Shown: positions 37,101-49,477 of the stretch, piece by piece
Layout: each line of letters starts with the position of its first letter
Position numbering within the stretch: the stretch's first letter is position 1
Origin: Rallus limicola
Lineage: Eukaryota > Chordata > Aves > Gruiformes > Rallidae
DNA length: 64,000 bases
Reading direction: 5' to 3'
NCBI GenBank assembly: GCA_022605955.1
Contig: JAKCOZ010000012.1
Location: forward strand, 21,795,015 to 21,859,014
Notes under the pieces: generated by a model
Told to the model about the DNA's origin: nothing
The model's input: the letters and a program-made list of their open reading frames with translations, nothing else
Database searches by the model: none
Program-made: the position numbers and the translations under genes

Positions 37101-39080
37101 ACTGGTTTGAAGATTTGTTTTGCACACTGCTCTAGGATATTTAGCAGTTAAATAGTGATTACACTACCTTGCTTGAAACCAAAAGCTGAATGTAGCGTCA
37201 CACACAAATGTCTTTAGTTCCAATTTGCAAGTATGAAGCCATTAATATCCTTTGATGTGCTGAGGCATGGAACCTCCTACAAAATCACAGAAGAACCTGA
37301 GCAAGGTAGTAAAGGCTGGCCTTAAAGTCAATGTTTCCTTAGACTTCCTTCTTATTCTTGCATATTTCCAAAGCCCCTGCCATAGCAAGCTAGAACTCAA
37401 AGTCTAATTTCTTCTCCAAGAAAAGGGCCTTAATTGGGGATATGACAGGCAAAAGTCTTGCTAACAACTTACTTCCACCACTGCTGCTGAAAATACTGCT
37501 AAAGAAAAAGTTAATGCCCAAATTAAAATGCTAAGTACACACTGAAACACAGCAGAACCAGACAAGGAGGACTGGAAAGAACCTTTCAAGCATGATAAAC
37601 TTGAGAGCATAATCAGAAAGTTATCCTACATGGGCACATTAGAAAGACAGTAAAAAAAACTGTCCTTGTGGTTTTTGGAACCCCTGTTATGAGCAAGGCA
37701 ACATCTCAGCTCAGAAAGCTTGCATACAGAATCTTTTCTGATCAACGCCAATGAATAATATGTCAAGTCTTCCTCCATTAGAGCAGTGAGTGCATGGGCA
37801 GCTCCTCACCCTTCCAGTCATAATAATCAAAAAACTCACCATCACCTGTAACTAGAGATTCTCAAGTTGGCACAGACTTCCTAATAGTCTTCACAAAGAG
37901 AACAAATATTTTACAAGCAGTTTCTTTAAGGCAGAGTACACAGCATTCCATGTCAGTTTTTAATTTTAAGACAAACACTTTCACTTCCAGCTTGCTACAA
38001 GTGAAAAAATCCCTAGAGCCTTTAGGAGCTTATTATAAAGAAAACACCCTCATCTAGAAAAAAATATACTTTGCTTTATAGATCATTTTAGAGTTCTATA
38101 GCATTTCCATGGTCAGTCCAACACTATTGGAGTTGATTAAGATTAATTAATGCCTCTGAGGAATTACTATGCAATACTGAAGGATTATGTTATGGTCTTT
38201 CTAATTACTTTATGGCACCCTATAGAGAGAATCAACTTTAAACAGCAACACGTTTCTGTTGATGAAAAACATTGCTGTACTTATGTGTCATTTTAGTATG
38301 GCATAGCAGGCTGTCACAATCTACCTCCTGCATGCAAGTCAAGTTTTTACAAGTGTTAAAAACCTTAATTACGTCTCTATGCTTAATTCAAGCACATTGA
38401 GCCAAATTCCTCCCCTAAACAGTGGAAAATAAGGGAACACCCCTAACAACAGACAGTGGGGGATGTAAGGATGTAGTTGCTTCCTTTATATGAAGGCATT
38501 GTGTGAAATCTTGGCTCTACTGAAGACCACCGGATTCAGTCACAAGTTTGCAAAACCTGTTTCTAGAGCTACAGAACAGTCATAGGAGTTGTGTTCAGTC
38601 ATAATTAATTACAGTTATAATTTTCAAAGGAGCCCAAGGACATGCTTATCAAAGAGAGCCAATACTATTAGCTCAATAGTAATTCATCGATTTTCTTACA
38701 GTAATTGAAATCTATGTGCAGGCACATGTACTTGTGAGCCAATTCTGAATGGAATTTCAAACAATTTTGTTTTATTAAACGCAAAAGAGACCCAGATATA
38801 ATTATTATTTGTTGCTTAAACAGATACAAGTTCATGGGGGAAAAAATTAAAATGCATTAGGTCCTGATAACAGTTTGGAGCACTGCAAATATTCCCTATG
38901 CTAAAATAATGACTCGAGGAAATGTAGTCAAAGACACTTCCCTTCAATGCTCAAATATACTATGCACAGATATCTCACAAGATGCATTTCAAGTCACTGT
39001 TTTAAATACAGACTCTTTTATAACAGTGATCAGCACATGATCCTCTGTTATTAGCAGCAATTATTTCACCATTAAGCTAC

Positions 39081-39168
39081 TTAATGGTATTTTCCTCTAC
39101 TGTTTGGGGATGTTCTCATGGCTTTTAATGGTATTTTCCTCTACTGTTTGGGGATGTTCTCATGGCTT
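39081..39168. repeat. Perfect 44-bp tandem duplication
   Basis: The 44-base unit beginning TTAATGGTATTTTCCTCTAC and ending GGATGTTCTCATGGCTT occurs twice, head to tail and without a mismatch (39081-39124 and 39125-39168). The unit is not a simple sequence and lies in otherwise unique DNA. Perfect identity implies either a recent duplication, ongoing copy-number variation as a minisatellite, or an assembly artefact. Confidence 0.97.
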
Positions 39169-39616
39169 ATCTCTCTGGCCATCACTGCACCCTACAGCTG
39201 GGGGCAACCATGAAAGAATGATCAAGCAAGCAAATGATCATTTCCTTTGTCCTGCCCAACCCCCTAAAAATAGGTGGTGCAGGCTTGACCACCGTGCCAC
39301 AACAAAAGTTAGTAAAATGCATTTTACATCATTATATAGTGTTTGAATAGAAAATTACCTAAACCAAACTTCAGCCATGGCAACAAGGAACTGCAAGTTT
39401 CTTGCTAGTGTTGTCTTGTGGGCATATCTTCTTCAGATGTCGTTCCTGCTATGAGCTCTATTACAGCACTCAGAGCAGTGCTATTTATAAAGCAACTACA
39501 GAAAACAGTTCAGAGGAAATGAGTTGGATAATACCGTTTCATAACGCTGAAAAGGCAGCAGCAGCACAGAGCTGAGCCTCAGATACAAAGAAGTGAGGAG
39601 CAATTTCTTCATTCCA

Positions 39617-39653
39617 CATGTGATGTCACTGAAATCAATGGAGTAAGACACTC
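39617..39653. repeat. Possible old sauropsid repeat fragment
   Basis: The stretch CATGTGATGTCACTGAAATC followed by AATGGAGTAAGACACTCA resembles the palindromic 'cccattgaagtcaatggga ... actcacatgag' core found in old interspersed repeats of turtles, crocodilians and birds. Only about 37 bases match and no flanking part is recognisable, so this is tentative. Confidence 0.3.
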
Positions 39654-42483
39654 AAGGAAAAACATGATGCAAACAAGATGGCATGCTAGAAACTGGCTGG
39701 ATTTTAATAAGCAAGGATCTTCAGAAATTTAAAAATAATCTTCTGAAAGTAAAATTTTAACAACTGACTTAAGTTCATGAATGGTAACTCCTCCAAACCT
39801 TATCTTTCCTCGCTTGATCAGGTTATCCTGCCTTACTTCACCCCTTCAATTACTTCTTTATATATAGAAAAGCCACCTTATGACATGAAAAGTCATTAAT
39901 TCAGGGACTGGTCTGTGATTCATCTCACTCAAATACAAGACTAGCAAATCCCCATCACCTAGAAATACAGCACCCTTATAAATTTAAATAGGAAGAGACA
40001 CGTTCTGAAGGAATATTCTAGGTTCAGGAGCCAAACAAATAACCATCTTCGCAAGCAGTGAAGTTCAATTACTGGCAAGAGAACACCATAATCTGTTAAA
40101 CTCAAGTTTTACTAATCTTAACACTTAATTTACAGTTTAAGAACAGAAATGGAATCAGAAAGATAGAGTTCCCTGTTCACTTGTTCCTGGCTGAAAAATA
40201 AGTCTACCAGAAACCTGTATTAGCCATACAGCCCTGTCTCTGATCAGCTACCAGGAAGGGTGCTCACTGCAGCAAATGTCCTGACCATCCCTCCTGCTTT
40301 TCCTAGGCTCATTCCCTACTTGCAAGTTCCTTAGTGAATAAAAACACAGAGGTGATGGTCACATGTTTCTCTTGTTTTTTATTGATCCGTGTTTGCTATT
40401 TGATGTATGGACATCTTTGACAATCTCCTACTGAAGTTATAGCCACCTAACTCATGGTAATTTTGCTGACCAGTACATTTCATCTGTTGCTTGAGGGGAC
40501 AGAAGTTGAGAGAAACCTCATGATTCAGACTAATAGATGAAAGTAATTTTCATGTATGCAATCAGCTGATGCACAGAGATTTACATATGCATAACTACGC
40601 ATCAAAGTATGCCCAGTTCTATAAAGGAGCTGGGATAAATCAGTGCCAGTAACATTATGAAACTAAATATCATGTTTACATGAAGAGATTCGGTGATGAA
40701 AAACCCAAGCTTCTGCAAATCTACAGTCATATTTAGCCAGCACCTTGCTAATATTTCAAGGTATTACAAAGTATTCTACATTGCTGTCTGCAGCACAGCT
40801 TTACTCCTCAGTGCACACCCCACCTAGATTTGAAATACTACAGACTTCCATTCAGATTTACCTCAAAATAGTTTACTCCATTGTTAAATTCAACTGTGGG
40901 GGTGGAGTTTGGGGAGCTGACCTGCAATTCATTTTCATTTAATTTTTCCTTCCTTCCTTCTCTTTGCCTACAGAAACAATAATAAATAATTACACAAATA
41001 TAACAGCACTGAGCATCCCGGGTTAGTCACTGAAATATCATCAACGGTTTCCACACTGCTATAAGTAATTTTCTGTCTTTGTACTACATTCACATCTCAG
41101 GTTTTGTTCTGATAAAAATAGAAGAAAATCAAGGTCGGGTAGCCCACTGCTGGTAACACAGTATTAGGGATTACTTTAGAGAGTTCTATCCCAAATTTCG
41201 TAGTGATATGTAAAAAGTGTGTCCAAAGCACAAGTTACAGGTTGACTTCAGCATTTCTATTGAAATTTTGATTTCCAGTTAAAAAACCCACAAATTTAAG
41301 CTTTCAGAAAAGTTAAATTTAGATATTTGTTTTAAAATAAATTTAACACATTTCATTTCCATTAATCCAATGGTACACTGGAATTGTAAGAGTTGGTTGT
41401 GAATGGAACACATGCTCAAACAGCTGAAAAATATGCAGACACTCATGCAAAGAAATTTCTGCCATGTTAAAGGTAGAGCCAAATTGGGCTGTACTACAAT
41501 CCCAGAAGAGAGAGGAATAGAAAAGACACCTGCATATAGGGCAGGTGACACCATAAGCAGTTTCTTTCCCGAGTGCAAAAGTGATAGCACAGTGATGTTC
41601 CTCAGTTGCTCTGTTTTTAGAAATCTGTTATCAAATATGATAAGATGCAGCAACTTTTTTTAAAGAATATGCACAAAAATGAGGCTTTGTGATATTTGCC
41701 AGGTGAGAAAGTGTCTGAATCATTGTTGAAGAATCTTTTCAGAAATATGCAAAACATCACAAAACAATTCGTTCTGTAAAGTGTTAATTTACTTTCAGCA
41801 TATGCAAAGTAATCAACTCTTGTCCTATTATTACCTCCAGATTACACCTTCTTGAACATCATAGAAAATGCGAAAGGTTAAAAATTACTTAAACATTGCA
41901 CTAGTTCCTTCATTGAAAACCTTCAACTCCTATTTAAAGGATCACTGCCATTTCTATACATGTTAATGAAATTCTCTTTCGCAGCAGTTTTAGTAAAACA
42001 CTCCATGTATTTTTCATTACCATCACAAAACTGAACTTCAAGGAGAAACAACTAAGACTTTTTTATTAAAAGTGATAGTAGTTTAGATACTTTGCTGTAT
42101 CTAAACCATCTCAAGTTTTCCTTATCATGAGTTTCCAACAGATGTCTATTCTTATGCTAACACTTTTGCATTAAAATGAGTTTGTTATTATTTGCCCATC
42201 AGGTTCACTTACCCATGCAACAAATATATAAGAAAAACAGGGTTCCTTTCACTTTATTTACAAGCAGTAATACACACTATAGTAATGATGTAACATACAC
42301 AGGAGACTAAAAAATTATAAATATTAAAAAAACACTAGCAACTTAGAAGCTCATATTCTTTAGAAAAGCTGGATATATTTTGCGTGGCTAGTACTACTGC
42401 ATCCAACACTTGCAAAGCCATTACCTTAATTCACAAATGCTTCTACAGAAGAAGCTAAGAAAAAATCCATCATGTTAGCAGTA

Positions 42484-42507
42484 TTAGCTCTCAAGTTAGC
42501 TCTCAAG
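42484..42507. repeat. Two-copy 12-bp direct repeat
   Basis: TTAGCTCTCAAG occurs twice in immediate succession (42484-42495 and 42496-42507). It is too short to be more than a slippage product and lies in plain noncoding sequence. Confidence 0.9.
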
Positions 42508-42654
42508 CATGTATTGTTTTATGTAACTTGGATCTACATTCATCAGGTAATTGGTAGGAATTTCTAGCATTTTATCCCTTAAGAACACTGAAAAGTCAAT
42601 ATTATTTAACAGTTGCACAGATGTTAATAAAAATTCATAATCCAGGAAGCTTAC

Positions 42655-42718
42655 CCTGGGTCAATAGAAAGAAGCCCAGGAACCATCCAAAGTTATTTCC
42701 AATGTCCAGACAAGAGAT
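42655..42718 (-). other. Best candidate exon in the window, 64 nt
   Basis: On the minus strand the acceptor is excellent (TTTGTTGTTCTCTTTTTCAG) and the donor is strong (GACCCAGG followed by GTAAGC). The 64 bases between them have one open frame, which starts in phase 0 and leaves one base over: it begins ISCLDIGNNFGW and ends FGFFLLTQ-like (WFLGFFLLTQ). The other two frames contain stops. The peptide is hydrophobic, like part of a membrane segment, but I do not recognise the family. It could equally be a noncoding RNA exon. Its phase is compatible with the microexon candidate at 49397-49422, which ends on a codon boundary. Direction agrees with the strand asymmetry of the whole window. Confidence 0.32.
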
Positions 42719-43260
42719 CTGAAAAAGAGAACAACAAAGGGTTTGTGACAAAGCTGACACAGAGTACTCCAAGAGGAGCAAAATCAATTGTGACATTTTT
42801 CATTTATTTGTAAATGCCTCTTTGGCAGTATGCTCACTCAAAACGACAGTTGACTCTTATAGAATAGGGGAGGTGATGGTACAATAGAGGAATCCTGACA
42901 GTTGCTTTAATGAGATTCTGCATTAGGACCACTCTACCACTTTCCCTCAACACGGAGTATGCCCTTCACTTTCAATCTTACATCCTCCAATTTGGAAAGC
43001 ATTAACCCTATGAAAAACTCTCCTCAGCCTCCTTTAATCAGCATCACAGCTCTTCTTTCTACCTTCTTCGCTCTCTCACTGACATTTATGTATGGAGCCC
43101 GCTCACAATTTTAAATACGTGTAAGTGGCATAGAGCAAATTAAACTTCAACTTGATAGTATTGCTTTAATTAAAATATAGTTGCAGTGTGTGTGGTGAGG
43201 AGAGGACAATACTCTCAAGGCAGACCTGAGTTGATATAAGTAGAGAGCATAAACCCACAG

Positions 43261-43288
43261 AGAATCCCTTCCAGCTCTACGAATTATG
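43261..43288 (+). repeat. Possible CR1 tail remnant
   Basis: AGAATCCCTTCCAGCTCTAC followed by GAATTATG resembles the last bases of a sense CR1 3' end (the 'cccttccagctctatgattctatg' type). The upstream part is not recognisable, so this is either a very short 5'-truncated copy or a coincidence. Confidence 0.3.
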
Positions 43289-44605
43289 TCACTGTAAGCG
43301 TTCAGTGCAGGAGCCTCTGATGCTCACATTGTCCTTATTGCAAAAATAGGAAATTTGTAACTTGACAGGAAAATTGCCTTACAAAAAATTCTGAGACAGT
43401 ACTCATTCTGGGAACAGAAGCAAACAAGGAATTTTAAGCACATGCAACATGGTACCAGATAGTTTGGGAAGAAGCTGCTGGCTTGAGGATCAAATGCTTG
43501 AGTGTGCTTACTCTGACATAGCTCCAATCTGAGCTTTTTCATTCTCAAGCTTTCCAACAATAACATTTTTTGTTACTGTTACAACTTGTTTTCTAGTACG
43601 GTTATCACTTTTTTTTCAATGGAACTAGATGACAGTACTGAATATATCACACTAGCCTCGGGCTGCACTGAAATTAGTATTTTATCCTCTGTTAACATCA
43701 GTAAAGCATTTGTTATTACAACAGTAAGTTTTTTGTAAAAAAAACAAAACAATCACTCTTCATAGGCAGAGCTAAGAAAAGCTTGAAACCTAGATCTCTC
43801 ACGTGAGGTAAACATGTTTGAGTTGGAAATAAGCATAAAACGTCTGCAATAATACTACTCAGGCTGTGTTTCATAAAGCTATCTGTATAACCTTTGTATG
43901 AAATCTGGAAAACTGAGCCACATTTAGGGGGATTGCAGTGAATTCATCTACAGAACATCTACATTCATCTACAACCTGCTAGACGATCTACCTAAATAAA
44001 CTGTGAGTAATACCTTCCATTTCTTGGGAAAAAGGAAGGGGAGAGAGAGAGATGGGTCACCTTCATGAGTTACAGAGCAGCAAGAAGCAGTCTGCCTGAC
44101 AACCTTCAGAGAGCCACAGCAGTAATCCACAGCTCAAGCAAAACTTCCATTCTCGATTTGATTCATTTGCATCAAAAAGGCAAGCATCTTCTGAGTATGG
44201 CAGAGCTTTCTATACCTAACATTTTAGGAACCTTCAATTTGGGATGCAGGCTAAAGGTGCAGCTTTGAAGTCTTCTGTAAAATTTGAGCTCTTCTTTAAG
44301 TCTCAATTGGTAGAAACAAGGACTGCGATTCACTTCCAGTATTAGCTTATGTTTTCTCTTACTGAAGATTCACTCTTCACTGAGACATTTTTAAATTAGC
44401 GTAACAAAGCCTAGCACAATATTAAATCACCTGCTGAGCAGATCAGTCTGAGTTAACAAAAAAGTAGAGTACACTTCAAAACAAATTCTCTGCCAGTTCC
44501 CTCTGATTGATATCAATTCTCCTAAGTTAGCAGAGCTTTCATATTTCCTTCTTCGAAATATGAGTTACTCCTAGCAGCCTTTCACATTTGGATGGAAAGC
44601 AAAAA

Positions 44606-44640
44606 AGGCCAGATTCTGACCTCTGCTCCAGTATGGGAGC
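44606..44640. repeat. Possible terminal fragment of an old DNA transposon
   Basis: AAGGCCAGATTCTGACCTCT resembles the terminal inverted repeat of an old nonautonomous DNA transposon common in sauropsids. No opposite end is visible within a few hundred bases, so the call is weak. Confidence 0.2.
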
Positions 44641-47600
44641 ACCAATGAAAAATAACAAAGTCAACACACATTTACTCTAGAAAGGAAAAAATTACTATTT
44701 AGCTTCAAGGAAGGCTGTTTTATAATTCAGACAGGTGATCTAGAGGCACAGCAGAGCAATAATGACTAACATCACATACTAGAGGGAGTATAAATTTTAA
44801 TGATACCACTCATAAAACCCATGTTTTAAAGGTTACAAAACAGAAACAAGCTTACAAAGAAAACACATAAATCATTCAAGGTGTCAGGTTCCTATTCCTC
44901 AGCTATTTTAAGAATTAACAGCCTGTCCATCACTAAATAAACTAGAATACTTGTTTATGCAGGGCTGAAAAGAAACATACACCAAAGTTCTGCAGGCATA
45001 CACCACTCTAAGTCTCTTCTGAGTAGCACAATATCCATAAACATTTACACCTTCATCGACTTATTCATTAGTAAATAAAATTTGACAAAACCACTTGGCT
45101 AATTTCAGTTATATCTAGACAAGATCACTACAAAACATAAAATTTGGACTATTTAGGCCAGGTAAACTATATGGACTTCTTATCCAGACACATGAATTCA
45201 CTTAATTATTTGTTCACCGACAGTTCTTTGTAGTCTTTTCAATATCTTTAACAGGGAATTCACCTCAACTAGATCACTTGCATGTTCAAAAGACATTTAA
45301 GTATCAGGGAATAAAGTCCATTAAAACACTGGAGTGCTCAATGCATTTTGTTCTTGGTCTTTCAATCTTCACTTCCAAATTTTATTACCCTAGGTATAAA
45401 ATTAAAGTTCATCCAATAAACCACTGTACCATTTATCAAGAAACTCAGGTAGCCTTCTGAACAAACCACAACATACGAGCACTACATTGCTGATTATATG
45501 CACCACAAATCAACCTGAGCTATCACTAAGATCACTGGAAACAATGTATTATACCTCATGTACATCTCTTACTAGATGCTGCTACGTCCAGTATTAATTG
45601 TGGGACCAATGTGCAAACACCCAAGACAAAAACTATTGAATTGTACCCCTCAAATTAACCTATCTGTTCTTCATACATTCACTGATCATTACTCATACCT
45701 AATACACCCTCCTTGTAATGTCAAGCACTGAATTTTACCATCATAACAGCTCAGCCAATTTTAGTCTAATCTATACCAATCAGTACTTCTGAAACTGAGA
45801 TGTTTTGGTGATAAATTAGGCCCCTCTGGATGCTCAAACCATGTAAGCCTAGCTTGTTTTTAAGAATTGGGAAACATCCTCTACATGTCCTCATGTGTTT
45901 ATCCGTGAGATACTGTTGTCCCAACCTCCACGATTTTCATAGAAGTAGGGTTCAACACTGGTACAGCAAACCAGTTATACCAAATCACTCTGAAGAACAC
46001 ACTACATGTAGTAACAAGAAGAACATTCTGAAAATACAAACTTTTTCTTCATCTTGTCCTCCATACTGATGGACAAGAGTGGTGCAGAGCAACTTTCCAT
46101 CCTGCTCTCCACTCATTACGTAAGGATGAAACGGAAAGACAACCTTATATTTTCAATTGTTATTTCTCTGCAACTGTATTTACTGTTGGTCCCTATACAT
46201 AAGCTGTCAATAAAGGACACTTTAAACAGCTCGTCATTCAAATGCTGAGTTAGGGCTAACCAGCCACTATTAACATTGATCTGATAGACTCGTCCTTCAC
46301 ATCCACAAACTGTCTTTCCTGCTGACCTGGATTTGAGAGAAATCACATTTAAATTTTACTCAGTGGTCATTTCTCTTCTCCACAGAAACTGGCACCTCCA
46401 TTTCACTGCCAATCCTGATTCACATGCCACATCACCAGAGATGCAGCAGCAGCATTCCAGTCATAGGTCCCCTGATGGAAACACTCACTGGAAGAAGCTG
46501 TATTTAGGGGACTCTCACAAGAGAGCTGCAAGGAGCATCCACCTCTGCAATGCGGACATCCTCTGGGTTCATCTGGATGCAAAGCTGAGGGCCAGACTCA
46601 CCACAAAAGGCTCAGAAATTAGGCCTTCAGCTTATTGTTTTGAGAGCTAACTCAGCATTAATATTACTTTCCCTCTTAATATCCTATGTTTGAGCTGTTT
46701 AATGGATAACTCAAAATTGATTTATTTATTTTCTCCTAAGTAGACAAACATTTGAAGACACTTGCACAAGGTCATTTTGCCTTACTGCAGAGTCCAACGA
46801 GACTGTAAGCTAAGGCCTCACCAAAATCGGTCCATGTCAAAGGGAATATTTCTACTGGCTGGACTTTAATACTGATTATGAACTTGGGATCTACTCTCAC
46901 ACTCCAAAGAGCACAACATTCAACCACGTAATTGCAAAGCTCTCGCTGGCAATGCTCACTGGATTTTAAAACTGCAACTTTGAAGTTTCTATATCTAATT
47001 ACCAGTTATTCAACCAATCTCTTAAATCTCTACTGGTCAATGAAAATTCAGGATTTGGTTTACAATGGCAATAAGCACCCTAAACATTTTCAATACTCTG
47101 TTTTCCTTATGCCAAGTCTTGAATCCTTAAATCCTTTCCTCTAAGACTGAAAGAGCTTTACATAAACTGCTAACATATCACAGTATTATTTTTCCAACCT
47201 TTGTTTTCTTTAGGAAATTATTTAAGAAGAAAAACCTTGAACACAGTGATCTCAGCATTCATACAGCGGCAAGCTTCAGACACAGTAACTGCGTTGCTGT
47301 GAGCTATGACAACTTTCCCATGGGGGAGAAATGACCTGGTAATTCAAGAATGACAAAGTCAAAAGTAAGGTAAGCTGGGGGAGGGAAAGGATTTCCCCCT
47401 AGGATGAGATAAATATAATTTCTCACGGCAGTGTATATCTCTCTTAAGCCTCAGGTGGTTTTAAGTTAATGAGATTAGTTCCAGCAGGCAGTGAAATCCC
47501 AGGATATAGGATTTATATTTCAGCAGTTTTCACTTCATCCAGCAAGCACAGTGTAGTCAATCTTTGTGTCATTTTGTTATTGTCCTGGTTTGGGTCTTGT

Positions 47601-48774
47601 TCTCAGACTCAAGCCTGGCTAAAGCACCTCGTAACTTTGACTTGAAAGCTTAAGCATCATGTAAAGACTGTGTTTAAATGTTTAAAAGGGAGGAGAAAAG
47701 CACTAGCCTTAATCGCTGGGAAAGGACTTAATTTTTCAGATGTACTTTTACGCATTGAAATTTGATCTTGCATTACTTTTTTTTTTTAAAACCAAGGTCA
47801 CACATTTTTACCCTGAACATACACCAAAATAAAAAGCCTTGATGGAAGAAAAATTGTTTTCAAATTCAGTCCCTGAAAAGACAGACATTAGCAGCTTTGG
47901 AAGATGGCAGAAGGATTCGGAAGTGTACAGAATAACTACCTGGAGCTATCTGAAACATAAATCATTATACAGATCTGTTAAGCAGAAGGCTTTTAGAAGA
48001 TAACATGACAGGGGGGAAAAAACTGAGGTCAGAAGATAACACATTTTCCAGGCACTAGGAGTTTCTGCACCCAGCTTGATTTTAACTGACAATCACTGCA
48101 TATTGGTAACTCCTAATTTCACAATTGTTTGAAACACTGAACAGTATTTTAAGCTGTAAATTTCAGTAAGAAAAAAACAAACATGAACTTCAGTAACATT
48201 ACTAGCATAAAGAAAACGCCGAAAAAGTAGTGTAGCTATTCCCCATCCAACAAGAGAATGACCAGCCCTTTCCTCCTCCCAGGCTTCTAAGACAGTCCAA
48301 TTGAAGTACATAGCTAGACAGTATACAAAGAAATTCTTTTTATCAGGGTCATTTAACCTTGAAAAACAAGACAAACTGTACTCAAAAATTTCTGGAATGC
48401 CCAAGTCTATTACAGAAAAAGCTGTGTTTATTGTAGTTTTACCTTACAAGCCTGACTTAACACAGGTAAATCACACCCATCCAGACATCATGGGTTTAGC
48501 TTTTTGTAAATTTTTATTTTCACTCATGAACCTGACTTCACATTCTGTGCCAACGTACCACCCCTTTTACTTTTCATCCTCCATAAAGTCACTCCTACTT
48601 CAGTTTTTGGCACTTCATTAACCAGGTGTCTTCAGTTACATATGAAAAGTTCGATCCTCTCAAAGGAAAGGATGTGTTTTATTCATAGCTCAGGGTGAAG
48701 ACTGGCAAAGGCTAAGTAAAGGGCAACTGTTCAAAGTTTCCTTTTTCTGTGGAAGTATGGAGCTAGAACCTCAC

Positions 48775-48798
48775 CTGGTACAAAAGTGTGTAATTTAA
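48775..48798 (-). other. Candidate 24-nt in-frame microexon
   Basis: On the minus strand the acceptor GTTTTCTTTCTTCAG and the donor TACCAG/GTGAGG bracket exactly 24 bases, a multiple of three, with two open frames (LNYTLLYQ or, shifted, KLHTFVP). Length and splice-site quality suit a cassette microexon, but the donor is only moderate and chance pairs of this kind are expected in a 64-kb window. Confidence 0.13.
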
Positions 48799-49396
48799 CT
48801 GAAGAAAGAAAACACCAGCAAATTAATCTGAAGACACAGAGGCCAACACCTGTCCACAAACAAATTTTTGCAATGATTCAAAACTTCCTAACCACTGGAT
48901 TCTGAAATGCTGAACAAATACCTAAGCATTCAGTATCCACCACTACTTGGACTGGCTATAACTTAGGAAGGAGCAGCTGTAAAGGGATGTGGTATCACAT
49001 GCAAGTGATATTAAAATGCATTCTGTCAGGATAGCTAAATGTTTGCTTACCTGCGAAGTAAATACACATTTGCTCTCAAGTTAAACCCAGTGAGTATTTC
49101 CAGATGCACAGAGAGCAAAGCATGCCATTTTCAATTAAACATAACATGTAAATATGATTTCCAACAATATGAAAATGAACTACCAGGGTAATTGTTCTGG
49201 AAGTACTGCAATTATAAGCATCATCAGAATGCATTATGCTTTCTGTTGGCAAAAGAATATTTTGTAATGGGTCAGGCAACTCTTTTCACACACTTCAATA
49301 ATCAGCACAAGCTTCAACAGGAAATATATTTTAAATCTCTCCCATCATTTCATTATCAGCTTCTGAAATTCACAGGCCTATGAGAAAAATACTTAC

Positions 49397-49422
49397 AGAA
49401 GTGTGATCAAGGGATGAGTCAC
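49397..49422 (-). other. Candidate 26-nt microexon with strong splice sites
   Basis: On the minus strand a long uninterrupted pyrimidine-rich tract (TTTGTTTTCCTTCTTTTAAG at its end) precedes 26 bases. A strong donor, CTTCT followed by GTAAGTATTT, follows them. With two bases completing a codon from the previous exon it reads DSSLDHTS and ends on a codon boundary. The downstream candidate 42655-42718 is open only when it starts on a codon boundary, so the two are phase-compatible. I do not recognise the joined peptide. A chance pair remains possible. Confidence 0.22.
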
Positions 49423-49477
49423 CTTAAAAGAAGGAAAACAAACAAAAAACCCCAAAGAGCCTGCAAGTATTTACATT

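Larger units (their letters stand above)
28051..39080. other. Unique noncoding sequence with minus-strand exon candidates
   Basis: No confirmed gene. Three minus-strand splice-bracketed candidates are listed separately (28848-28956, 29743-29768, 34024-34170). Other content: an A14 run near 29391; a GC-richer stretch at 33560-33860 without a recognisable product; two AT-rich blocks, 38115-38215 and 38590-38705, with many TAATTA cores and low simple-repeat content; and a donor-like CAGGTGATG/GTGAGT on the minus strand at about 37840, whose upstream frames all carry stops. No large transposon is visible. Confidence 0.5.
39169..42654. other. Unique noncoding sequence
   Basis: No gene is supported. 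A short fragment at 39617-39653 resembles an old sauropsid repeat (listed separately). Overlapping frames on both strands at 41279-41663 show no domain. A plus-strand 36-base splice-like segment at about 41665-41700 (acceptor TTTTTTTAAAG, donor TTTGCCAG/GTGAGA) exists, but it runs against the inferred transcription direction and is not called. The tract 41920-42350 is AT-rich and plain. Confidence 0.55.
42719..48774. other. Unique noncoding sequence
   Basis: No gene is supported. A possible CR1 tail remnant lies at 43261-43288, a short repeat-like phrase at 44606-44640, and an imperfect triple CATCTACA at 43945-43977. The segment 46740-46800 contains ACTTGCACAAGGTCA, reminiscent of the antisense MIR core, but its flanks do not follow. 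The plus-strand frames at 46054-46650 show no domain. The phrase TGTCCTGGTTTGGGTC at 47581 resembles the first bases of avian LTRs, but nothing downstream continues the match. Confidence 0.55.

Noticed and set aside
41665..41700. 36-nt plus-strand splice-bracketed segment (MRLCDICQ-like frame)
   Set aside because: The acceptor tract is a plain T run, and it lies on the strand opposite to the inferred transcription.
46740..46800. MIR-like core ACTTGCACAAGGTCA
   Set aside because: Only the core resembles MIR; the flanking blocks are not in the expected order.
47581..47596. LTR-like start TGTCCTGGTTTGGGTC
   Set aside because: The match ends after about 14 bases; none of the later LTR landmarks follow.
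49056..49120. Strong minus-strand donor CTTCGCAG/GTAAGC
   Set aside because: No acceptor with a usable tract was found before stops close every frame, so no coding exon can be drawn.
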